Shown piece after piece: positions 34,342-43,378 of a stretch of 64,000 nt of DNA. The stretch lies in contig JAWXUL010000002.1 in NCBI GenBank assembly GCA_044432725.1, positions 62,001-126,000 on the forward strand. Direction: 5' to 3'. The translations under genes were made by a program, and so were the position numbers. The number at the start of each line of letters is the position of its first letter. Positions within the stretch are counted from its first letter, which is position 1. The notes beneath the pieces are model-generated. The model did no database searches, was not told the origin of the DNA, and saw nothing but the letters and a program-made list of their open reading frames with translations. This stretch comes from JAWXUK01 sp044432725 (GTDB lineage Bacteria > Bacillota > Clostridia > Oscillospirales > Oscillospiraceae).

Positions 34342-35697
34342 TTAGTAGGGTGGGGGCTGGATATCTGGTCTTGGTGCATTTCGGAAGGTCGTGTAGGTAG
34401 GTAACCATTCTAATTCCACTGTTTTCACTTCGCCGTGACGGTTTTTTGCGATGATGCACTCAGCAACGTTTCTGTTCTCTGTCTCTTGGTCATAGTAATC
34501 TTCTCGATAAAGAAACATGATGATGTCAGCATCTTGCTCGATGGCACCAGAATCCCGAAGGTCAGACATCAAAGGTCGCTTGCTCTCTCTTTTTTCTGAG
34601 GCACGAGAGAGCTGAGAAAGACAGATGACAGGCACATTTAACTCTTTTGCCATGATTTTCAAGGCACGGCTGATGTCTGAGACCGTTTGTTGTCTGTTTT
34701 GCCCACCGGATTTCCCTTTTGCGCCATCAGACTCCATCAGTTGCAAATAGTCAATGACAATCAAGCCTAAGTTTTCTTCTCGACGGCATTTTGATTTGAT
34801 GTCTGCCACTGTGGCAAAGGGATTGTCGTTGACTTTTATTTTTGTTTCTAGGAGAGCCGAACAAGCAGCTTTGATTTTAAACCAATCATCTTCTTGTAAT
34901 TGCCCAGAAGTCAGACGTTTGTTATCCACAAAAGATTCTGTGGCAATCAGCCGTAGGGCAAGTTGTATTTCGTTCATTTCCAAAGAGAAGAACACCACGG
35001 TTTTATCTGTATACTTCCCTACATTTAATAAGATGTTCAGCGCAAAAGAAGTTTTCCCCATACCAGGACGAGCCGCCAGCAAAATTAAGTCAGAGGGATT
35101 TAAGCCTGAAAGCGCTTTGTCCACATCCACAAGACCAGAGGGCAAGCCTGAAATGGCTGACCCTCTTGCTGCTAGCTCGTTGAGATGATCATAGGCGTTG
35201 TGAAGCACTTCTGCAATGTCTTTTAATTCGTTTTCGCTGCGACCTTGTCTTAATGCGTGGAAACGTTGCTCTGCTAGTTCTAGCAGAGGGGTGGCATCAG
35301 TGGTTTCGTCGAAAGCAAGTTCTCCTAGTTCCTGACTGATTGTTGCCACGCTTCGCAACACAGAGCGATCTTTTACCATCTCTACATAAGATTTCACCCC
35401 AGCAGAGCTGATGTTATCTGCTGTGAGATTTTCCATATACTGTATCAAATCTGATTCTTGATACCGTCCTGTTAAAATCATTTGATTTCGAACTGTGACC
35501 ATGTCAATACGCTGACCATGGTGAAAGAGGGTAAAGGCTCCCTGAAAGGCGTCTCGATTGATGGGGATATAAAAATCTTCTGCTCGTAACATGCCAATGA
35601 CATCTGGAATGACGCTATTATTTTTCATCATGGCTGCAATAACAGCACGCTCCCCACTTTCAAAATGGGGCATGACTCTGTGAAAAGTTTCTTCCAT
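34342..35697 (-). CDS. dnaB: Replicative DNA helicase
   Basis: A 451-residue hexameric helicase (DnaB; DnaC in Bacillus naming). The N-terminal primase-interacting domain precedes the RecA-like core with Walker A AARPGMGKTSFALNIL, Walker B LGLIVIDYLQLM and the SQLSR motif. No intein is present. It belongs to the gdpP-rplI-dnaB run conserved in Firmicutes, 16 bases from rplI. Confidence 0.96.
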   Translation of the reverse strand: MEETFHRVMPHFESGERAVIAAMMKNNSVIPDVIGMLRAEDFYIPINRDAFQGAFTLFHHGQRIDMVTVRNQMILTGRYQESDLIQYMENLTADNISSAGVKSYVEMVKDRSVLRSVATISQELGELAFDETTDATPLLELAEQRFHALRQGRSENELKDIAEVLHNAYDHLNELAARGSAISGLPSGLVDVDKALSGLNPSDLILLAARPGMGKTSFALNILLNVGKYTDKTVVFFSLEMNEIQLALRLIATESFVDNKRLTSGQLQEDDWFKIKAACSALLETKIKVNDNPFATVADIKSKCRREENLGLIVIDYLQLMESDGAKGKSGGQNRQQTVSDISRALKIMAKELNVPVICLSQLSRASEKRESKRPLMSDLRDSGAIEQDADIIMFLYREDYYDQETENRNVAECIIAKNRHGEVKTVELEWLPTYTTFRNAPRPDIQPPPY

Positions 35698-35713
35698 TTA
35701 GACGCTACCTCTC

Positions 35714-36160
35714 TTACGCTTCTGTCACCATCACAGACAAAGTACCCACTACTTCGTATCCTAGTTTGCATTTCAGTGTATAGGTACCACAGCTTTTGAT
35801 GGTATCTTCCATCACAATTTTCGCTTTTGAAATTTCTATATCTTGTTGTTTTTTCAACTCTTCTGCAATTTCTTTTGTGGTAATCGCCCCAAAGAGACGC
35901 CCCCCGCTCCCTGCTTTGGCAGAGATTTTTACAGTGAAATTGTCCATTTTTTTTGCAACTTCCTCTGCTTCTGCCTTTTCTGCTGCTTGCTGTGCTTTTT
36001 TGGCTTTGTCTTGTTGTTTCATGGTATTCACATTTTCTGCTGTGGCTGTCACTGCCAATTTTTTAGGAAGGAGGAAATTTCTTGCATAACCGTCGGAAAC
36101 TTCCACCAACTGACCTTTTTTTCCTTGTCCTTTGACATCTTGTTGTAAAATAACTTTCAT
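35714..36160 (-). CDS. rplI: 50S ribosomal protein L9
   Basis: The 148-residue protein starts with the L9 signature: VILQQDVKGQGKKGQLVEVS, followed by GYARNFLLPKKLA. A long charged connecting helix leads to the C-terminal RNA-binding domain. It lies between gdpP and dnaB in a tight operon. Confidence 0.97.
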   Translation of the reverse strand: MKVILQQDVKGQGKKGQLVEVSDGYARNFLLPKKLAVTATAENVNTMKQQDKAKKAQQAAEKAEAEEVAKKMDNFTVKISAKAGSGGRLFGAITTKEIAEELKKQQDIEISKAKIVMEDTIKSCGTYTLKCKLGYEVVGTLSVMVTEA

Positions 36161-36186
36161 CTTGATTCTCCTTATACTTTAATGAT

Positions 36187-38199
36187 TTATTCTTGTGCTA
36201 AATAGTTCCCTAAGGCTTCTCTTAGGATGTGCAAAGCCTCTTCTGGTGTTTTTTCTGGAATTTGTGCGCCAGCAGCGGCTGCGTTGCCTCCACCGCCTAG
36301 CGCTTCCAGAACCAACTGAACGTTGATTTCTCCCATAGAGCGTCCAGAGATCAGGGCTTCTTCTTGGTTGGCTGACACCACAAAAGATGTGGCGATGCCA
36401 CGGATGTTCAAAAGCTCATCTGCTGCTTGTGCAGCCACCACACGTCCCACAGATTCTGCTGTCCATGCAATGGCGATGTCCTCTCGAAAGAGTTGGGCTG
36501 ACTGGACAATTTTATAACGGGCAATGGCTCCATCAATGTCATTTTGAAAGAGTTTTTTCACTTCGTTGGTGTCTGCCCCACAGCGTCTTAAAAAGGCAGC
36601 TGCTTCAAAGGTGCGTCCCCCTGTGCGAAGGGTAAAGTTTTTCGTGTCTAGGACGATACCTGCCAGTAATGCTTCTGATTCATAGCGGAGAATGTCGATT
36701 GGTTCCAGTGTGTATTGTAGCAATTCTGTCACCAGTTCGCACGCTGAGGAAGCATACAGTTCGTGGAAATTCAAAACTGCGTCTTGAATATAGGAAGCAG
36801 CACGACGGTGATGGTCTATCACGGCAATGCGTTTGGCGTTTTCTGCTGTGAGTAGTTCTTCTGCTTGCACTTGGTCTGGGCGATTGGTATCCACCACCAC
36901 AATGAGAGAGCGACTGTCCAGTAACAGCAAGGCATCATGAGGGGTGATGAATTTTTCATGGTATTCGGGCAACTGTCCCAATTTCTCGTAGAGATCTTCA
37001 GCAGAACTTTCTTTCCCTTTGCGAATGATATAAGCAGGGACTGATTTCTTTCTAGCAAGGGCAAAGACCCCAGCTGCTGCCCCCACGGCATCCATGTCTG
37101 GAAACTTGTGTCCCATGATAAACACACGAGAGGAATCTGCAATCAGATTCGAGAGGGCATTTGCCATCACTCGGCTTTTTACTTTGCTTCTTTTTTCGGT
37201 TTCTGTGGCTCTGCCACCATAAAACTCGAAGGTTTCTTGTTCTTTGGTGACCACTTGGTCCCCACCACGGGATAGGGCTGTTTCTATGGCAAGATTGGCA
37301 AATTTAAAGGTTTCGTCCAAGGACTCGCCCCCCATGCCCACACCAATGGACAAAGTGGCTGCAATCCCTTTTCCGCTGACCACTTCTCGTACTTGGTCAA
37401 GGATATCAAATTTCTCTTCAATTAGTTTGTCCATGGCTTGTCGTTCTGTCAAGAGAATATAACTTTCTCTGGCATAGCGACGAATGACCCCACCTGTGCT
37501 TTCCACCCAATCTCCCAATTTTCCATTGACAGCAGAGAGAATGGCAGAGCTTTGGCTTTCGCTGAGGTTTCGTAGTAAATCTTCGTAATTGTCAATCATA
37601 ATGACAGAAATAGTGGTGCGAGATGCTTCTAGTTCTTCGCTTTTCAAGGAAAGTTCGGTGATTTCCACCCAATAGGTGGTGGCAAGATAGGTGGCAACGC
37701 CTTTTTCTCCTGTCCTGACCAAGGTACCAAAGACTAAATAGCGTCGGTCTCCCACGATTTGCTCTGTGGGGCATTGGCTTTTTCCTTCTAAAATCCATCT
37801 TGCTTCAAAGTCAGGTAGCAATAGATTGATCTTTGTGTGTGTTAATCCATTTTCTCCACAGACTTCTTTTAAAAAGAATTGATTGCTCCACATAATGTCC
37901 CCTGTTTCTGGTCGAAACACCATCACAGGTAATGGGGACTGTTCCAGATTGTCTTGGACAGGTGTGTCTACATTGCCAGTAATCCGATCTAAATAGTGTA
38001 GCAGTTCTCGTTCTCGTTTTCGGTTTAAATTGTGGAAATAAATCACCAACAGGAGTAAAATCACCCCTTGTCCTGCTGCAATCCCTGCTTGAAACGGAAT
38101 CATCAACAGGGTATAAATCGCCAGTAAACTAAAAAACAAAAGAAAACTTGGTGGTGCTAATGCTGTATTACGTCGGAGTGACTTGATTTTTTTTGACAA
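36187..38199 (-). CDS. gdpP: Cyclic-di-AMP phosphodiesterase GdpP
   Basis: The 670-residue protein has two N-terminal membrane segments (about 18-56), a PAS-like domain (82-165), a degenerate GGDEF domain (190-320) and DHH/DHHA1 phosphodiesterase domains with DMDAVG (368-373), DTNRP (437-441) and DHH (462-464). The late glycine-rich GGGGNAAAAG motif is present. GdpP degrades c-di-AMP and so controls wall and potassium homeostasis. The start is TTG 38199 after a G-rich AAAGGGGGGG site. It heads the rplI-dnaB run; its promoter lies 235 bases upstream. Confidence 0.95.
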   Translation of the reverse strand: MSKKIKSLRRNTALAPPSFLLFFSLLAIYTLLMIPFQAGIAAGQGVILLLLVIYFHNLNRKRERELLHYLDRITGNVDTPVQDNLEQSPLPVMVFRPETGDIMWSNQFFLKEVCGENGLTHTKINLLLPDFEARWILEGKSQCPTEQIVGDRRYLVFGTLVRTGEKGVATYLATTYWVEITELSLKSEELEASRTTISVIMIDNYEDLLRNLSESQSSAILSAVNGKLGDWVESTGGVIRRYARESYILLTERQAMDKLIEEKFDILDQVREVVSGKGIAATLSIGVGMGGESLDETFKFANLAIETALSRGGDQVVTKEQETFEFYGGRATETEKRSKVKSRVMANALSNLIADSSRVFIMGHKFPDMDAVGAAAGVFALARKKSVPAYIIRKGKESSAEDLYEKLGQLPEYHEKFITPHDALLLLDSRSLIVVVDTNRPDQVQAEELLTAENAKRIAVIDHHRRAASYIQDAVLNFHELYASSACELVTELLQYTLEPIDILRYESEALLAGIVLDTKNFTLRTGGRTFEAAAFLRRCGADTNEVKKLFQNDIDGAIARYKIVQSAQLFREDIAIAWTAESVGRVVAAQAADELLNIRGIATSFVVSANQEEALISGRSMGEINVQLVLEALGGGGNAAAAGAQIPEKTPEEALHILREALGNYLAQE

Positions 38200-38434
38200 G
38201 TAAGCCCCCCCTTTCTATTTTAGGTTGTATTTTCTTTTCGGACACTGCTCACCCTGTGGATTGTTTTTCTGATTGTTGCTTCCTTTCCCTTTCCTTGGGA
38301 GCAGAAAGTTTTTCCTGTTTTCTTGAACTTTCAATGCAACATATCCTAAAACCACTAGGCGATTACAGCTTTCTTTTTCTCGTGGCAGAAACAGGAAACA
38401 CCCTTGATTTCCACTGTGAAAAAGAACAAAGATT

Positions 38435-38463
38435 ATTATAACACAGTCCCCAGAGAAAATCAA
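38435..38463 (-). promoter_or_regulatory. Promoter of gdpP-rplI-dnaB
   Basis: Minus strand TTGATT, 17-nt spacer, TATAAT, far upstream of gdpP. Confidence 0.7.
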
Positions 38464-38481
38464 GTCATTGGTAAAAAATAC

Positions 38482-38510
38482 TTGCAAATAAAAGGAAAAG
38501 ATGATATAAT
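38482..38510 (+). promoter_or_regulatory. Promoter of ilvE
   Basis: TTGCAA, 17-nt spacer, TATAAT, 35 bases before the ATG. Confidence 0.75.
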
Positions 38511-38545
38511 GATGGTTGGAAATTTAACGAATAAGGAGTTCACTC

Positions 38546-39613
38546 ATGTTACAAAATATAAGCATAACTACTGTAAGCCAAGGAAAAGAGAAGCCCAAAA
38601 CGGAAGATTTGGTCTTTGGTACTAATTTCACCGACCATATGTTTCTCATGAATTATGATCACGGGCAAGGATGGCACAGCCCTAGAATCGTCCCTTATGG
38701 CCCTATCCCCATTGACCCTGCTGCCAAATGTCTCCACTATGCCCAAGAAGTGTTTGAAGGGATGAAGGCTTATCGCTCTCCCCAAGGAGAGATCCAGCTC
38801 TTTCGCCCCATGGACAACATAAATCGCTTCAATGACAGTGGCAAGCGTGTCTGTATTCCAGAAATCCCAGCAGATCTTGCTTTGGACTGTGTCAAAGCTT
38901 TGGTGGAACAAGAAAAAGACTGGATTCCAAAAGAGAAAGATGCTTCTCTTTATATTCGCCCCTTTACCTTTGCTTGCGATGCTGCTTTGGGGGTACACGC
39001 CTCCCACCATTATCTCTTCGCTATCATTCTATGCCCTGTGGGTGCTTATTATCCCGAAGGATTGAATCCTGTGAAAATTTTTGTGGAAAGCCGTGACGTT
39101 CGTGCTGTCAAAGGTGGTACAGGAATGGCAAAAACAGGAGGGAATTACGCTGCCTCTTTAAGAGCAGGGGAACGAGCCGAGGAAAAAGGCTTCACCCAAG
39201 TGCTGTGGCTAGATGGTGTCCATCGTAAATATGTGGAAGAAGTGGGGGCTATGAACGTGATGTTCCTTGTGGACGGAAAAATCCTCACCCCTGACTTGAA
39301 TGGTTCTGTTTTAGATGGTATCACCCGTCGCTCTTGCCTGACTATGCTCCGTGATTGGGGTTATGAAGTGGAAGAACGTCGTATTGATATCCAAGAGCTT
39401 TTCACCGCCATGAAAGAAGGACGACTCACCGAAGCCTGGGGCTGTGGCACTGCTGCTGTCATCTCTCCCATTGGTGCTTTTGCTTTGGAAGAGGAAACTT
39501 GTCAAATCAACGAAGGCAAAATAGGGGAATTGACCCAAAAACTATATGATAATCTCACTGGCATCCAATGGGGCAGACTGCCTGATCCCTATGGGTGGGT
39601 GATGAAGCTGTAA
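38546..39613 (+). CDS. ilvE: Branched-chain amino acid aminotransferase
   Basis: A 355-residue fold-type IV PLP aminotransferase that makes valine, leucine and isoleucine from their keto acids. Visible motifs are CLHYAQEVFEGMKAYR, the PLP lysine region GMAKTGGNYAASL and 'EEVGAMNVMFLVDG'. The length fits the BCAT group II family. AAGGAG precedes the ATG. It is monocistronic and 5 kb from the ilvBNCD genes that it serves. Confidence 0.95.
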   Translation: MLQNISITTVSQGKEKPKTEDLVFGTNFTDHMFLMNYDHGQGWHSPRIVPYGPIPIDPAAKCLHYAQEVFEGMKAYRSPQGEIQLFRPMDNINRFNDSGKRVCIPEIPADLALDCVKALVEQEKDWIPKEKDASLYIRPFTFACDAALGVHASHHYLFAIILCPVGAYYPEGLNPVKIFVESRDVRAVKGGTGMAKTGGNYAASLRAGERAEEKGFTQVLWLDGVHRKYVEEVGAMNVMFLVDGKILTPDLNGSVLDGITRRSCLTMLRDWGYEVEERRIDIQELFTAMKEGRLTEAWGCGTAAVISPIGAFALEEETCQINEGKIGELTQKLYDNLTGIQWGRLPDPYGWVMKL

Positions 39614-39647
39614 GGGTTTCTCCATGCTCAAGGGAAATAGCCCTTCT

Positions 39648-39682
39648 AAAAAAAGACTCCTCTCTCCCAAGGGAGAGAGGAG
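39648..39682 (-). terminator. Terminator of the DUF1540 gene
   Basis: Minus strand: 12-bp stem CTCCTCTCTCCC/GGGAGAGAGGAG, two-base loop, then a T-rich tract (TCTTTTTTT). Confidence 0.8.
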
Positions 39683-39745
39683 ATCTGTTGGTTACTAAGC
39701 TTTCACTTTGATAAAAAAAGATAGCACAAAGACGACGCTTAGATG

Positions 39746-39946
39746 TTATCGACAGCAGCCTTCATTTTCCATTTGGAAAGAAGCACACTCTGTGTTTTTA
39801 CACTGGGTCACTTCACTGCTACAAGCACCCACTTGAATTTCGTTCAAAGAACAGTGGTTGGTGGGTGCATGATAAGCACAGTTCTCTACCCCGCATTTGA
39901 TGTGGCTGTTGCCTGTGGGTGGGGTGATTTTTTCTTGTTTTTTCAT
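39746..39946 (-). CDS. Small cysteine-rich protein, DUF1540
   Basis: The 66-residue product contains a DUF1540 unit, KCGVENCAYH...NHCSLNEIQVG, followed by TQCKNTECASF, with eight or more cysteines and a histidine that likely bind metal. These proteins are common in Clostridia and their role is unknown. AGGAG precedes the ATG with an 8-base gap. It is a single gene with its own terminator. Confidence 0.85.
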   Translation of the reverse strand: MKKQEKITPPTGNSHIKCGVENCAYHAPTNHCSLNEIQVGACSSEVTQCKNTECASFQMENEGCCR

Positions 39947-40119
39947 GTTGATTTCTCCTACTCATACTTTTTATTGTGGAAACCCTCACAAGGCACAGAC
40001 TTTTTCTTCTCTTAGGAAAGAGGAAGCGATATCTGCACATAGAGATGGTTCCAGACCCAAAAGCCCTCTCACAAGAACCAGCTTTTAGACATACTTAGTA
40101 TGGCAAGAAAGATACCTTT

Positions 40120-40950
40120 TTATTCTTGGTCTTTATCATCTAGGACTTTTGGAATAAAAGAACTGGCAAAACCTTTTTGCCCACGGTTTTTCACATAGAA
40201 ATAACCAACAAAGGAAAAGACCAGAGCGCCAACAAAATTCACCACCAAGTCTTCCATGGTGTCCAGTAGTCCAATGTCCAAATATCCTCCCAGTCCCAAA
40301 GATATCATCTCTCCGTGGCTGATCACAATCACATCGGTGATGCCGTCTATGGTGATGGGGATGTTGCTTCGTGTTGGATCTAGGTCTACAGAGGTGATGT
40401 GGTTCACAATGGTGTCTTTTTGCATATCATAACCCATTACTTCATCCATAAACAGTTCAAAAAACTCCCACAACACCCCCACAGTCATAGAAAAGCAAAA
40501 GGCAACTATAGACATAAAGGCAGGGGAAAGGGACAGGGAAAATTTTTTATTTCGGTTGAACAAATCCACCAAAGAAAATCCCACTGCTGCACAAAGAAAT
40601 CCGTTTAATGTGTGTAAAATCAAATCCCAATGGGGATAGGTGAGATAGTATGCCTGAATTTCTCCTAAAATTTCAGCTGCAAAGATAAAGAGCAGAATAA
40701 TGACTTCCAAGGCACTGGGAAGCTCTATGCGAAGATGTCGCTCGAAAAAAGATGGCAAGGTAAAAAGCACTAAAGTCAAGAGACACAGGAACACATTTTC
40801 AAAATTACGGTTAAAAAATTGAGCCACCATGGTAGCAAGGACTAAAAAACGTAAAGTAAAATAGACAAAGGCTACTTTTGTATTTGCCTTTTCTCCCAAT
40901 CTTTCTGTTGTGCTTTTTCTCCTTTGATTCTTTCCGTTGTTTTTTGCCAT
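40120..40950 (-). CDS. Polytopic membrane protein, YjdF/DUF2238-like
   Basis: A 276-residue protein with a basic N-terminus and about seven hydrophobic segments. Polar residues inside the membrane part ('YPHWDLILHTLNGFL', 'GVLWEFFELFMDE', 'DTMEDLVVNFVGA') recall YjdF-type DUF2238 proteins, where a conserved D-H, W-E-x2-E and D-x2-x-N pattern recurs. The family has no established function; the match is from memory. A possible operator is just upstream. It has no operon partner. Confidence 0.7.
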   Translation of the reverse strand: MAKNNGKNQRRKSTTERLGEKANTKVAFVYFTLRFLVLATMVAQFFNRNFENVFLCLLTLVLFTLPSFFERHLRIELPSALEVIILLFIFAAEILGEIQAYYLTYPHWDLILHTLNGFLCAAVGFSLVDLFNRNKKFSLSLSPAFMSIVAFCFSMTVGVLWEFFELFMDEVMGYDMQKDTIVNHITSVDLDPTRSNIPITIDGITDVIVISHGEMISLGLGGYLDIGLLDTMEDLVVNFVGALVFSFVGYFYVKNRGQKGFASSFIPKVLDDKDQE

Positions 40951-40986
40951 ATAAGCCTTCCTTTCTATCCTGTACTTATCTTGTTT

Positions 40987-41024
40987 TGTGATGATATCAC
41001 AGTTTATAATGAGATTATATCACA
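40987..41024 (-). promoter_or_regulatory. Candidate operator upstream of the YjdF-like gene
   Basis: The inverted repeat TGTGAT-GAT-ATCACA (40987-41001) and a further ATATCACA at 41017-41024 form a direct repeat with 23-base spacing around AT-rich -10-like sequence. It looks like a transcription-factor site; the regulator is unknown. Confidence 0.4.
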
Positions 41025-41180
41025 AAAAAATTAAAATTATGGGAAGTTTTATTAAAATAATCGTGAATTTTCTCTTTTATTTCTAATCCTTTTGAAAGAT
41101 TTTCAAGAAAGGTCGTTTCCCTATCTTTTCCTTTTCATAAAAAGGATTCATTCTGCATATTCTAGGACGAGGTGATTTCT

Positions 41181-41393
41181 TTGAACTTACAAAATGGTCA
41201 TATAACTTTAGGCGCTTTGCTACAAAACCCCCAAGCAAAGGCAATTTTAATGAAAAACTTCCCAAAAGCAATGGCAAACCCATTGCTGTCCATGGCGAAA
41301 AACATGACACTCAATCAACTGGTGGCAAAAGCTGGGGGGAAAATCAGCCCCCAAGAAATTGAAAAAACATTATCAGAACTGGCTGAAATATAA
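41181..41393 (+). CDS. Small helical protein of unknown function
   Basis: The predicted 70-residue product (MNLQNGHITLGALLQNPQAK and on) is mostly helical and resembles a short helical module 'T-L-x-x-L-L-x-N-P-x-A-K' that I recall at the ends of some clostridial glycosidases. The start is TTG 41181, five bases after GAGGTGA; a GTG at 41172 is the alternative but has no ribosome binding site. It is followed 19 bases later by murI on the same strand, so the two are probably co-transcribed. Confidence 0.6.
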   Translation: MNLQNGHITLGALLQNPQAKAILMKNFPKAMANPLLSMAKNMTLNQLVAKAGGKISPQEIEKTLSELAEI

Positions 41394-41412
41394 GGAAGAA
41401 AAGGGCAAGATC

Positions 41413-42210
41413 ATGAACAAAGAACCAATCGGCATCATAGATTCGGGCATCGGTGGCTTCACTGTGGCAAAATCTCTCCATAAGCTTTTGCCACAAGAGG
41501 ACATTGTTTATTTTGGGGATGGTGCCAATGCTCCTTATGGCAACCGCTCTCCAGAGGAATTGATCAAGCTGGCAAAATATATGGTCTCTTTTATGAACGA
41601 GAAGAAGGTGAAACTTCTTTTGGTGGCTTGCAATACCATTTCTTGTCTTGCTTCTTCCTATGAACAGGAAATTGTTCCCCCAGTCCTTTATGTGGTGCGT
41701 TCTGGTGCCAAAGGCGTGGCAGAACGCAATTACAAGAAAATAGCAGTCATTTCCACCCAATTCACCCATCAACAAGGGCTGTACGGAAAGTATATCCGTT
41801 CATTTTCTCCAGAAAAAGAAGTTTTCTCTGGTGGCTCTACCCATTTGGTGAGACTGATTGAACAGAATCAGGGGGACGAGGCATCAGAACTTGCCATACA
41901 GCAAGAAGCACAAGAGGTACTAGGTCCTCTTGTGAGCCATGGGGTAGATTGCTGCGTCTTAGGCTGTACTCACTACCCCCTAGCTTTGGATATTTTACAA
42001 AAAACATTCCCAAATCTCCCTTTTTCTGACCCAGCAGAAACCATGGCACTGGAAGCAAGTGCTCTTTTACGTGATAACAATCTGTATCATAACGAAGGAG
42101 GAAAACTGACTGTATATACCACTGGAGATCCTTCTTTACAAATTCCTCACTTAAAACGTGCCGATTTACAGGCTGATGCCATTCTACATCACACACCATT
42201 AAAGTTATAA
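41413..42210 (+). CDS. murI: Glutamate racemase
   Basis: A 265-residue enzyme that supplies D-glutamate for peptidoglycan. The two catalytic cysteines are in VACNTIS and LGCTHYPL, and the N-terminal GIIDSGIGGFTVAK is complete. The start at ATG 41413 gives the canonical N-terminus; the frame opens upstream at 41359, overlapping the small helical protein gene. It converges with sigF, 13 bases apart, with no clear terminator between them. Confidence 0.94.
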   Translation: MNKEPIGIIDSGIGGFTVAKSLHKLLPQEDIVYFGDGANAPYGNRSPEELIKLAKYMVSFMNEKKVKLLLVACNTISCLASSYEQEIVPPVLYVVRSGAKGVAERNYKKIAVISTQFTHQQGLYGKYIRSFSPEKEVFSGGSTHLVRLIEQNQGDEASELAIQQEAQEVLGPLVSHGVDCCVLGCTHYPLALDILQKTFPNLPFSDPAETMALEASALLRDNNLYHNEGGKLTVYTTGDPSLQIPHLKRADLQADAILHHTPLKL

Positions 42211-42223
42211 ATCTTCACCATGG

Positions 42224-42928
42224 TTACTCCTCTAGCACTTCTCTCAATACACCAATGGCACGTCGCTCTAAGCGAGACACCTGTACTTGGGAAATTCCCA
42301 AGACTTTGGCTGCTGCACTTTGGGTCATGCCTTTGAAATAACGCAGGAGCAAAACTTCTTGCTGATTGTCTGGGAGGGTTCCAATGGCTGTGCGCAGAGC
42401 TATTTTCTCTAAGGTTTGTTCCTCTTGATTTCCCAAGGTAAGAAGGCTTTCCAATGTCAAGCCTTCCCCTGTCTCTGCTTGGAGGGAGGTCACAGCTTCT
42501 GTTGCAGTTTCTGCTGCAGCAATATCCTCTGGCGTGAAGCCTGTTTCTTCTGATAATTCAGACAAGGTTGGCTCTCTGCCCAAATGGGTTATCAGCCTCC
42601 CTCTTGCCATTTTCACTGTCAGTGCTTGCTCTTTTAGGGTGCGACTGACTTTCACAGCGCCATCATCTCGCAAGAATCGCCTGACTTCTCCCGCAATTTT
42701 CGGTACGGCATAGGTAGAAAACTGGGTGCCGAACTCTGGGTCAAATCCTCTCACTGCCTTTAAAAACCCCAGACAACCTAGCTGATACAAATCGTCGCTC
42801 TCTACTCCTCTGCCGTAGTAACGACGGATCACAGACCAGATAAGCCCTGTGTTTTCCTCTAATATTTTTGTGGTGGCTTTCTCGTCTCCCTCTTGTGCAG
42901 CTGGGAGAAGCTCTAAGGTCAGACTCAT
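42224..42928 (-). CDS. sigF: RNA polymerase sigma-F factor (forespore)
   Basis: A 234-residue sigma-70 family factor. Region 2 includes DLYQLGCLGFLKAVRGFD and FSTYAVPKIAGEVRRFLR; region 3 and the region 4 helix-turn-helix (GMTQSAAAKVLGISQVQVSRLE) follow. Identity as sigma-F rather than sigma-G is given by the preceding spoIIAA and spoIIAB genes. The start codon overlaps the spoIIAB stop by four bases (ATGA), which indicates coupled translation. Confidence 0.96.
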   Translation of the reverse strand: MSLTLELLPAAQEGDEKATTKILEENTGLIWSVIRRYYGRGVESDDLYQLGCLGFLKAVRGFDPEFGTQFSTYAVPKIAGEVRRFLRDDGAVKVSRTLKEQALTVKMARGRLITHLGREPTLSELSEETGFTPEDIAAAETATEAVTSLQAETGEGLTLESLLTLGNQEEQTLEKIALRTAIGTLPDNQQEVLLLRYFKGMTQSAAAKVLGISQVQVSRLERRAIGVLREVLEE

Positions 42929-43365
42929 GGGCGATGACGTCGGTGGAATTTCCGACGCAAAACCACTGTGGTGCCTTTGCCTTCTTGAGAGCGAACCTTT
43001 AAACTATCCATAAAAGACTCCATGATGGTAAAACCCATACCGGCTCGCTCTTCGTTTCCTGTGGTAAAGAGAGGAGAACGGGCTTTTTCGATATCGCTGA
43101 TCCCTATGCCCCAATCTTGCACAGTCAGTTCTAACAGATTGCTTCCAAAGATACGGATTTTCACAGAAATTTTTCCAATTTCTTCGGGATATCCATGGAC
43201 AATGGCGTTGGTGACAGCTTCACTGACTGCTGTTTTGATGTCATTAAGTTCTTCTAATGTGGGGTCAAGCTGTGCCACAAAGGCTGCCACAGCAGAGCGG
43301 GCAAAACTTTCGTTAGAAGATTTGCTGGCAAATTGAAAATTTACATAATTATCTGGTTTTTTCAT
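42925..43365 (-). CDS. spoIIAB: Anti-sigma-F factor and SpoIIAA kinase
   Basis: A 146-residue GHKL ATPase. The N box VSEAVTNAIVHGYP and the G1/G2 boxes (DWGIGI, TTGNEERAGMGFTIM) are intact. SpoIIAB binds sigma-F in ADP/ATP-controlled fashion and phosphorylates SpoIIAA. It is the middle gene of the spoIIA operon, 13 bases after spoIIAA and overlapping sigF. Confidence 0.96.
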   Translation of the reverse strand: MKKPDNYVNFQFASKSSNESFARSAVAAFVAQLDPTLEELNDIKTAVSEAVTNAIVHGYPEEIGKISVKIRIFGSNLLELTVQDWGIGISDIEKARSPLFTTGNEERAGMGFTIMESFMDSLKVRSQEGKGTTVVLRRKFHRRHRP

Positions 43366-43378
43366 AAGTATTTCCTTT

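Larger units (their letters stand above)
38200..38545. other. Divergent intergenic region with a long gdpP leader
   Basis: Two back-to-back promoters lie near the ilvE end. The gdpP transcript would carry an untranslated leader of about 230 nt. On the minus strand that leader is open in one frame down to a TAG at 38215, just before the gdpP ribosome binding site (end of the frame '...GEQCPKRKYNLK'), but no convincing start codon with a ribosome binding site is visible. Confidence 0.5.

Noticed and set aside
36819..37142. 107-residue open frame within gdpP on the same strand
   Set aside because: It is a frame-shifted shadow of the DHH domain of gdpP.
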